DNA from: Pelomonas sp046294815
GTDB lineage: Bacteria > Pseudomonadota > Gammaproteobacteria > Burkholderiales > Burkholderiaceae_C
Direction: 5' to 3'
DNA length: 11,727 nt
NCBI GenBank assembly: GCA_046294815.1
Contig: JBKBOJ010000084.1
Location: 1-11,727, forward strand
Under the pieces are notes generated by a model. That model did not search any database. It worked only from the letters and a program-made list of their open reading frames with translations, and was not told the DNA's origin. The position numbers and the translations under genes were made by a program. Shown piece by piece: positions 6,517-11,727 of this stretch; position 1 is the first letter of the stretch; each line of letters opens with the position of its first letter.

Positions 6517-7416
6517 ATGCCGCAAGCCCTCTACGAATCCACGCTGACCTCCCTGCCGCTGCTCGGCCGCGGCAAGGTGCGCGAGAACTATGCCGTCGGC
6601 GCGGACCGCATCCTGATGGTCGCCAGCGACCGCCTGTCGGCCTTCGACGTCATCATGGGCGAGCCCATCCCCGGCAAGGGCGCGCTGCTGACCAAGATGG
6701 CGCTGTTCTGGTTCGACAAGCTGCAAGGCATCGTGCCCAACCACCTGACCGGCGACGACCCGCTGGGGGTCGTGCAGACCGAGGCCGAGCGTGAGCAGAT
6801 CCGCGACCGCGCGATGCTTGTCAAGCGCCTCAAGCCCCTGCCCATCGAGGCCGTGGTGCGCGGCTATCTGGCCGGCAGCGGCTGGGCCGAATACCAGAAG
6901 GCACAGAGCGTCTGCGGCGTTGCGCTGCCCGCGGGCCTGCGCAATGCCGACAAGCTGCCCCAGCCCATCTTCACGCCCGCCACCAAGGCCGAAATGGGCG
7001 ATCACGACGAGAACATCTCGTTCGAGCAGGCGGCAGCCATCATCGGCCCCGAGCTGGCCGCGCGCGTGCGCGACATCTCCATCCAGCTCTACCAGCGTGC
7101 TGCCGACTTCGCGCTCACCAAGGGCATCATCATTGCCGACACCAAGTTCGAGTTTGGCCTGGACGCCGACGGCACGCTGACGCTGATGGACGAGGTGCTG
7201 ACGCCTGACTCGTCGCGCTACTGGCCAGTCGAGAGCTACGCGCCCGGCAGCAACCCGCCCAGCTACGACAAGCAGTTCGTGCGTGACTGGCTGGAGCAGG
7301 CCAGTGTCGACGGCAAGCCCTGGGGCAAGACCGCGCCCGCGCCCGCGCTGCCGCCCGAGGTCATCGCCAAGACCGTGCAGAAGTACGAAGAGGCCTTGCA
7401 GCGCCTCACCGCGTGA
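6517..7416 (+). CDS. purC: Phosphoribosylaminoimidazole-succinocarboxamide synthase (SAICAR synthetase)
   Basis: The enzyme joins CAIR and aspartate with ATP to form SAICAR in de novo purine synthesis. At 299 residues it is the longer, yeast Ade1-like form common in betaproteobacteria rather than the roughly 240-residue E. coli form. Motifs in order are GRGKVRENY at 17-25 (ATP loop), VASDRLSAFDV at 35-45, IEAVVRGYLAGSGW at 110-123, GDHDENIS at 161-168, ADTKFEFG at 207-214 and DEVLTPDSSRYWP at 225-237. All are intact. No Shine-Dalgarno precedes the ATG, but the start fits homologues and follows the TAAAAT box. purE and purK lie about 2.3 kb downstream, separated by two genes unrelated to purines. 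Confidence 0.97.
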   Translation: MPQALYESTLTSLPLLGRGKVRENYAVGADRILMVASDRLSAFDVIMGEPIPGKGALLTKMALFWFDKLQGIVPNHLTGDDPLGVVQTEAEREQIRDRAMLVKRLKPLPIEAVVRGYLAGSGWAEYQKAQSVCGVALPAGLRNADKLPQPIFTPATKAEMGDHDENISFEQAAAIIGPELAARVRDISIQLYQRAADFALTKGIIIADTKFEFGLDADGTLTLMDEVLTPDSSRYWPVESYAPGSNPPSYDKQFVRDWLEQASVDGKPWGKTAPAPALPPEVIAKTVQKYEEALQRLTA

Positions 7417-7497
7417 GGCGATGAGCACCGCGCAGGGCCGCCCCAGCGAAGCGCGCTGCCGCACGGCCGGACTGGCCGCAGGGCGAAGGGGGCGCTG

Positions 7498-8625
7498 GTG
7501 AGCGTCAAGCTGCGCAGCCGGCTGGCCCAGCGGCTCGACAACGAGATCGCCGCCGCTGCGGTCCTGCCGGCACGCGCCGCGGTGCTGCAGGCGCAGCGCG
7601 CCATCCTGTGGCTGCGCCACGGCCGCGAGTCCGCAGCGCGCGAGGCGCTGGACCGGCTGCATGCCGTAGCGCTGCAGCAGCCGCGTGCCGAGCTGACCGC
7701 CTGGCTGCATCTGGCCGAAGGTCTGTGGGTCTACTTCAGCGCCTTCGGCGGCGACGGTCGCGACCGCGTGCGTCGCGCCCGCGTGATGGCCGCGGCCGCC
7801 GGGCTGGCGCCGCTGCAGGCCCTGGCCGATGCCTGGCTGGCGCAGATGGATTTCGTCGGCCGCGACATCGATGGCCTGGTGGGCCACGCGCAGGCCGCGC
7901 TGGCGGCGCTGACGCCGGCCGACCATGGCGGTGCCTTCCGCGTCGCCACTGCTCTGGCCTCGGCCTGGAGCCTGGCCGCCGGCGAGGGTGCCGCCACGCC
8001 CTGGTATGCCTGGGCGCGCCAGAGTGCCATCGCCGAGGGCGACGACGCCGGCCTGGCCGCGCTGCTTTACAACCAGACCCTGATGCGCGCCCTGCGCATC
8101 CGCCACGCCGCGCTGGCCGGCGAGCCCGGCGAGGCGCCGGCGGTGCTGCTGGGTCTGGCCTCCATCGACCGCTACGACGGCGCTGTGGGCGGCTCGGCGC
8201 GCGCCGACCTGACGCCGCTGCTGCGCGCACAGCTGCTCACGGTGCAGGGCGACCATGCCGAGGCCGCGGCGCTGCTGGAGGCCCACCTGCCCGCCGCGCT
8301 GGCCGGCGGCCTGGCGCGGCTGGGCATCAGTCTGCTGGCCGACCTGGCCTGGTGCTGGACCCACACCGGCCAGTCGCTGCGCGCCCGCGCGCTGGCCGAC
8401 CAGGCCGCCATCGAGGTGCAGGCCGAGGACCCGCGCCACTGCGACATCGACGAATGCGCCGCACTGCACGCGCGGCTGGCCCAGGTCTATGCGCGGCTGG
8501 GTGAGGCTGGCCTGGCGGCCCGCCAGGCCGAGGCCGCTGCTCAAGCGCGCGCCCAGGACGCCGCTCAGCGGCAGGCGTGGGTCGAGCGGCTGGATGCCGC
8601 GGGGCTGCGCACGCCGCCGCGTTGA
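7498..8625 (+). CDS. Uncharacterised alpha-helical repeat (TPR-like) protein
   Basis: A 375-residue protein of unknown function, almost wholly helical and rich in Ala, Leu and Arg. It has no signal peptide and no membrane helix, so it is probably cytoplasmic. Several stretches look like degenerate TPR helix pairs: LHLAEGLWVYFSAFGG near residues 68-83, AAALLEAHLPAALAGG, then SLRARALADQAAIEVQ and LARQAEAAAQARAQ in the last third. I see no catalytic motif and no recognised N-terminal DNA-binding domain, so a MalT-type regulator is not supported. The GTG start at 7498 is backed by AAGGGGG at 7486-7492, five bases away. It begins 81 bases after purC on the same strand and may be read from the purC promoter. 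It converges with the thioredoxin gene, leaving 46 bases between them and no clear terminator. Confidence 0.75.
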   Translation: MSVKLRSRLAQRLDNEIAAAAVLPARAAVLQAQRAILWLRHGRESAAREALDRLHAVALQQPRAELTAWLHLAEGLWVYFSAFGGDGRDRVRRARVMAAAAGLAPLQALADAWLAQMDFVGRDIDGLVGHAQAALAALTPADHGGAFRVATALASAWSLAAGEGAATPWYAWARQSAIAEGDDAGLAALLYNQTLMRALRIRHAALAGEPGEAPAVLLGLASIDRYDGAVGGSARADLTPLLRAQLLTVQGDHAEAAALLEAHLPAALAGGLARLGISLLADLAWCWTHTGQSLRARALADQAAIEVQAEDPRHCDIDECAALHARLAQVYARLGEAGLAARQAEAAAQARAQDAAQRQAWVERLDAAGLRTPPR

Positions 8626-8671
8626 ACCCGCCACCGCATGCGGGCGCGTCGGCCCGAGAAGCCGCAGCGCG

Positions 8672-9619
8672 TCAGAACAGCGCCATCGACAGCTTGCGGC
8701 GGTATTGGTCGATCAGCGGGTCGCTCTGCACGACGGCGGCCTTGCCGGCGATCTCCAGCGTGCCGGTCTTGGCCTCGGCGGCCGGCTTGGGCGCCGGCTT
8801 GGCGAGCAGTTCCAGGATGGCCACATAGGTCTTGCGCGCCGCCTGGTCGTTCCAGGTCTTGTCGCGCATGATGATTTCCAGCAACTCGTCCATGGCCTCG
8901 GTGAAGCGCTGGGCAGCCAGGTGGTGCTGGGCCAGGCGCAGCCGGGCGTCGAAGTCGCGCTTGTTGGCGGCGATGGCGGCCTGCAGCGCCGCCACGTCGG
9001 CGGGGCCGGCCTCGGCTGCCGCCAGCCAGGTGGCCAGCGCGGCGAAGCGGGGATGCGGCGTGACCGGGTCGGCGGCCTTGGCCGCCACCGGCGCGAAGGC
9101 GGCGCGCGCCTCCTCCACCAGCCCCAGCTCCAGCAGCGCCTTGACGTAGTCGAAGCGGGCGGTCTCGTTGTCGGGATCGGTCTGCACGGCGTGGGCCAGC
9201 TTGGCCAGTGCGGCCTGCAGGTCGCCCTCGGCCATCAGGTCCTCGGCCGCTTCCACGTCGGCCTGGGCTTCCAGCGCTTCGCCGGCGGGCACATGCTTGT
9301 CCAGGAACTCGCGGATCTGCGCCTCCGGCAGCGCGCCGACGAAGCCGTCCACCGGCTGGCCGCCCACGAACATCACGCAGAACGGGATGGAGCGCACGCC
9401 GAACATCTGGCTGAGCTGCCCGGCGATCTCGGGCACCTCGTCGCTGTTGAGCTTGGCCAGCGTGAAGCGTCCGGCGTAGGCGGTCTCCAGCTTCTCCAGC
9501 ACCGGGCCCAGCGTCCGACAGGGGCCGCACCACGGCGCCCAGATGTCCAGCAGCACGGGGCGCTGCTGGGAGGCGACGATGAGTTCGGCTTCGAAGTTTT
9601 GGAGGGTGATGTCGATCAT
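8672..9619 (-). CDS. cnoX: Thioredoxin-TPR fusion, CnoX (YbbN)-like chaperedoxin
   Basis: The protein has 315 residues: a thioredoxin domain at about 1-110 followed by a helical TPR-type region at about 118-280 and a short tail. In E. coli, CnoX protects proteins from oxidative aggregation and delivers them to chaperones. Here the active site is the full WCGPC (30-34), unlike E. coli CnoX, which lacks the canonical redox pair, so this protein may also reduce disulfides. The cis-proline is P79 in SIPFCVMF, and an extra C81 follows it. The TPR part includes LMAEGDLQAALAKLAHAV and RLRLAQHHLAAQRFTEAM. No Shine-Dalgarno is seen before the ATG at 9619. The gene is divergent from purE across 64 bases, so the two promoters must share that gap. 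Function as holdase is inferred from architecture. Confidence 0.9.
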   Translation of the reverse strand: MIDITLQNFEAELIVASQQRPVLLDIWAPWCGPCRTLGPVLEKLETAYAGRFTLAKLNSDEVPEIAGQLSQMFGVRSIPFCVMFVGGQPVDGFVGALPEAQIREFLDKHVPAGEALEAQADVEAAEDLMAEGDLQAALAKLAHAVQTDPDNETARFDYVKALLELGLVEEARAAFAPVAAKAADPVTPHPRFAALATWLAAAEAGPADVAALQAAIAANKRDFDARLRLAQHHLAAQRFTEAMDELLEIIMRDKTWNDQAARKTYVAILELLAKPAPKPAAEAKTGTLEIAGKAAVVQSDPLIDQYRRKLSMALF

Positions 9620-9647
9620 GGCGGAGAGGAGGTGGAGACTCGGCTTC

Positions 9648-9653
9648 TACAAT
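9648..9653 (+). promoter_or_regulatory. Candidate -10 box (TACAAT) for the purE-purK-tsaC operon
   Basis: TACAAT, one mismatch from TATAAT, lies 31 bases before the purE start in the 64-base gap between divergent cnoX and purE. No good -35 hexamer is visible at the normal distance; that position would be within GGAGAGGA-rich sequence. Confidence 0.45.
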
Positions 9654-9673
9654 TCAAGGCTTTTCTGAGCCCC

Positions 9674-9677
9674 GGAG
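9674..9677 (+). promoter_or_regulatory. Ribosome binding site supporting a TTG start for purE
   Basis: GGAG lies six bases before the TTG at 9684. No in-frame ATG or GTG stands between the promoter region and the conserved core, so this site decides the start. Confidence 0.6.
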
Positions 9678-9683
9678 CGCGCC

Positions 9684-10193
9684 TTGTCTTCAGCCCCTTT
9701 GATCCCGGACGCCGTCATCGGCATCGTCATGGGCTCCAGCAGCGACTGGGAGACGATGAAGCAGGCAGCCGAGATTCTGACCGAGTTCGGCGTGCGCTTC
9801 GAGGCGCGGGTCGTGTCGGCGCATCGCATGCCCGACGATATGTTCGCCTACGCCGAGGCCGCCGCGGCCCGCGGCTTGCGCGCCATCATCGCCGGTGCCG
9901 GCGGCGCGGCCCACCTGCCGGGCATGCTGGCGGCCAAGACCACCGTGCCGGTGCTGGGCGTGCCGGTCGCGAGCCGCCACCTGCAGGGCGTGGATTCGCT
10001 GCATTCCATCGTGCAGATGCCCAAGGGCATCCCGGTCGCGACCTTTGCCATCGGCGCTGCCGGCGCGGCCAATGCGGCGCTGTTCGCGGTGGCCATGCTG
10101 GCCACGGGCGATGCCGCGCTGTTGGCGCGGCTGAATGCCTACCGGGCCAGCCAGACCGCGGCGGCTCGGGCCATGACGGAGGAGCTGCGCTGA
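9684..10193 (+). CDS. purE: N5-carboxyaminoimidazole ribonucleotide mutase
   Basis: The enzyme converts N5-CAIR to CAIR in purine synthesis, working directly after PurK. The 169 residues are the normal length for class I PurE. Motifs are VMGSSSDWETM at 16-26 (phosphate loop with D21), SAHRMPD at 45-51 (catalytic H47), and IAGAGGAAHLPGM at 69-81. Presence of PurK beside it agrees with the bacterial N5-CAIR mutase rather than the animal AIR carboxylase. The TTG start at 9684 is used because the first ATG in frame, at 9729, falls inside the phosphate loop. The stop TGA overlaps the purK ATG by one base. Confidence 0.96.
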   Translation: MSSAPLIPDAVIGIVMGSSSDWETMKQAAEILTEFGVRFEARVVSAHRMPDDMFAYAEAAAARGLRAIIAGAGGAAHLPGMLAAKTTVPVLGVPVASRHLQGVDSLHSIVQMPKGIPVATFAIGAAGAANAALFAVAMLATGDAALLARLNAYRASQTAAARAMTEELR

Positions 10194-11356
10194 TGACGGC
10201 CCTGCTCCCCGGCGCGGCGACCCTGGGCGTCCTGGGCGGTGGCCAGCTGGGCCGCATGTTCGTGCACGCGGCCCAGGCGCTGGGCTACCGTTGCGTGGTG
10301 CTGGACCCCGACGCGGCCAGCCCAGCCGGCGCCGTGGCCGAAAAGCATGTCAAGGCCGACTATCTGGACCCGGTGGGCCTGGCCCAGCTGGCGCGTGACT
10401 GCGACGCCATCACGACCGAGTTTGAGAACGTGCCGGCCGTTGCGCTGGAGACGCTGGCCGGCATGCGCGTCGTCGCGCCCGCCGCGGCGGCCGTGGCCGT
10501 GTGCCAGGACCGCGCCGTCGAGAAGGCACATTTCGAGGCCGCTGGCGTCGCCTGCGCGCCGCATGCGGTGATCACCAATGACATCGAGCTGGCAGCGGTG
10601 GACCCTGCGCTGCTGCCCGGCATCCTGAAGACCTGCCGCATGGGCTATGACGGCAAGGGACAGGTGCGGGTGGCCACGCCAGCCGAGCTGGCCGCGGCCT
10701 GGGGTCAGCTCGGGCGCGTGCCCTGCGTGCTGGAGCAGCTGCTGCCGCTGCAGCGCGAGCTCAGCGTGCTGGTGGCGCGCGGTGCGGACGGCCAGATCGT
10801 CAATTTCCCCGTCCAGCAGAACCTGCATCGCGGCGGCATCCTGGCCGTCACCGAGGTGCCGGCGCCGGACGTGCCGGCCGAGGTGCAGCAGCAGGCGGTC
10901 GTGGCGGCCCGCCAGGTGGCCGAGGCGCTCGGCTACGTTGGCGTGCTGTGCATCGAGTTCTTCTGGCTGCACGACGGCCGCCTGGTCGTCAACGAGATGG
11001 CGCCGCGGCCGCACAACTCCGGCCACTGGACCATGAACGGCTGTGACGTGTCGCAGTTCGAGCTGCAGGTGCGCGCGCTGGCCGGCCTGCCGCTGCCGGC
11101 GCCGCGCCAGCATTCGGCCAGCGTCATGCTGAACCTGCTGGGCGACCTGTGGTTCTCCGATCAGGGGGGGCCTACGCCGCCGGCCTGGGACCGCGTGCTG
11201 GCGCTGCCGGGCACGCACCTGCACCTGTACGGCAAGGCCGACGCCCGCCACGGCCGCAAGATGGGCCATCTGAACATCACAGCCGACACGCCCGAGGCCG
11301 TGCATGCGGTGGCGTTGCAGGCGGCGGCCATCCTGGGCCTGCCCAGCGACTTTTGA
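10193..11356 (+). CDS. purK: N5-carboxyaminoimidazole ribonucleotide synthase
   Basis: This ATP-grasp enzyme makes N5-CAIR from AIR, bicarbonate and ATP, feeding PurE. The 387 residues fit the family. Motifs are LGVLGGGQLGRM at 11-22 (N-terminal nucleotide-binding loop), TEFENV at 75-80, YDGKGQ at 152-157 (glycine-rich ATP loop), CIEFF at 253-257 and VNEMAPRPHNSGHWT at 266-280 (metal and substrate site). The ATG overlaps the purE TGA by one base and has GGAGGAG at 10178-10184, eight bases upstream inside purE, which indicates coupled translation. The same open frame runs far upstream, but that extension is a shadow of cnoX and purE. Confidence 0.97.
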   Translation: MTALLPGAATLGVLGGGQLGRMFVHAAQALGYRCVVLDPDAASPAGAVAEKHVKADYLDPVGLAQLARDCDAITTEFENVPAVALETLAGMRVVAPAAAAVAVCQDRAVEKAHFEAAGVACAPHAVITNDIELAAVDPALLPGILKTCRMGYDGKGQVRVATPAELAAAWGQLGRVPCVLEQLLPLQRELSVLVARGADGQIVNFPVQQNLHRGGILAVTEVPAPDVPAEVQQQAVVAARQVAEALGYVGVLCIEFFWLHDGRLVVNEMAPRPHNSGHWTMNGCDVSQFELQVRALAGLPLPAPRQHSASVMLNLLGDLWFSDQGGPTPPAWDRVLALPGTHLHLYGKADARHGRKMGHLNITADTPEAVHAVALQAAAILGLPSDF

Positions 11357-11727
11357 TGTCCGCACTGCCCGGCACCGACCCCGCCGCCGTCCAGGCCGCC
11401 GCGCAGCGGCTGGCCGACGGCGAACTGCTGGGGCTGCCCACCGAGACCGTCTACGGGCTGGCCGCGCGGGCGGACCGTGACGACGCGGTGGCCAAGATCT
11501 TCGCCGCCAAGGGCCGGCCGGCCGACCACCCGCTGATCGTGCACGTGCTGGATGCCGACGGCGCCCAGCCCTTTGCCGACCACCTGCCCGCCAGCGCGCG
11601 CCGGCTGATGGACGCGTTCTGGCCCGGCCCGCTGACGGTCATCGTGCCGCGCGCCGCCGGCATGGCCGAGGCCGCCGCCGGCGGCCAGGCCACGGTGGCG
11701 CTGCGCTCGCCCGCCCACCCGGTGGCG
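11356..11727 (+). CDS. tsaC: L-threonylcarbamoyladenylate synthase (Sua5/YciO/YrdC family), 3' end outside window
   Basis: The enzyme makes threonylcarbamoyl-AMP from threonine, bicarbonate and ATP for the tRNA modification t6A. The 124 residues in the window cover the N-terminal half of the YrdC domain: PTETVYGLA at 28-36, KGRP-HPLIVHV at 52-64, FWPGPLT at 88-94 and R117-SPAHP. The basic and Thr residues of the nucleotide site are present. The ATG overlaps the purK TGA by one base and no separate ribosome site is seen, so it is the third gene of the purE-purK operon and is probably translationally coupled. Whether it is the short TsaC form or the long Sua5 form with an extra C-terminal domain cannot be told here. 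Confidence 0.93.
   Translation, partial: MSALPGTDPAAVQAAAQRLADGELLGLPTETVYGLAARADRDDAVAKIFAAKGRPADHPLIVHVLDADGAQPFADHLPASARRLMDAFWPGPLTVIVPRAAGMAEAAAGGQATVALRSPAHPVA

Noticed and set aside
6481..8634. A 717-codon open frame on the minus strand
   Set aside because: It is antisense to purC and the helical repeat gene, rich in Gln, Arg and Gly, with no recognisable domain.
8255..10192. Long upstream extension of the purK reading frame
   Set aside because: It crosses cnoX on the opposite strand and purE in another frame. PurK homologues start near the ATG at 10193, which has its own GGAGGAG site.

Overview
The window is GC-rich and densely coded. Its genes point to a betaproteobacterium of the order Burkholderiales, most like the Rubrivivax/Leptothrix/Roseateles group. 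The clues are a 354-residue class II fructose-bisphosphate aldolase of the proteobacterial type, followed by purC, purE, purK and a Sua5/TsaC gene, plus an exosortase-type PEP-CTERM protein. The genus is inferred from gene content and style, not shown by a search.

Layout. (1) Bases 1-1768 hold the 3' part of a membrane hybrid sensor kinase (CHASE2 domain, three membrane helices, HisKA, HATPase, receiver). (2) Bases 1769-2141 hold no intact gene. They contain a decayed C-terminus of an IorB-type molybdopterin-binding dehydrogenase subunit and a strong hairpin terminator. (3) On the minus strand lie a PEP-CTERM secreted protein (2142-3068), a small heavy-metal-associated (HMA) protein (3144-3353), and a winged-helix/GHKL-ATPase/STAS-like fusion protein (3498-4517). 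A possible flavin-reductase tail fragment sits at 3436-3501. (4) On the plus strand fba (4665-5729) is followed eight bases later by a gamma-glutamylcyclotransferase-like gene. A 350-base gap follows, holding a perfect hairpin and a histidine-kinase remnant. (5) purC (6517-7416) is followed by an unrecognised alpha-helical repeat protein (7498-8625), which converges on a minus-strand thioredoxin-TPR (CnoX/YbbN-like) gene. (6) purE, purK and the start of a Sua5/TsaC gene form an overlapping operon that runs off the right edge.

How the genes work together. fba is central carbon metabolism. purC, purE and purK catalyse three steps of de novo purine synthesis: PurK and PurE turn AIR into CAIR, and PurC turns CAIR into SAICAR. 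TsaC makes the threonylcarbamoyl-adenylate used for tRNA t6A. The thioredoxin-TPR protein is probably a redox-active holdase. The left half is accessory: signalling proteins, an exported PEP-CTERM protein and several decayed gene fragments.

The best candidate for poorly described biology is the 339-residue minus-strand protein at 3498-4517. It carries a DNA-binding-like domain, a SpoIIAB-like ATPase fold and a STAS-like (DUF4325) domain on one chain, which resembles a partner-switching module collapsed into a single polypeptide. No CRISPR array, tRNA, rRNA, insertion sequence or complete defence system is visible.
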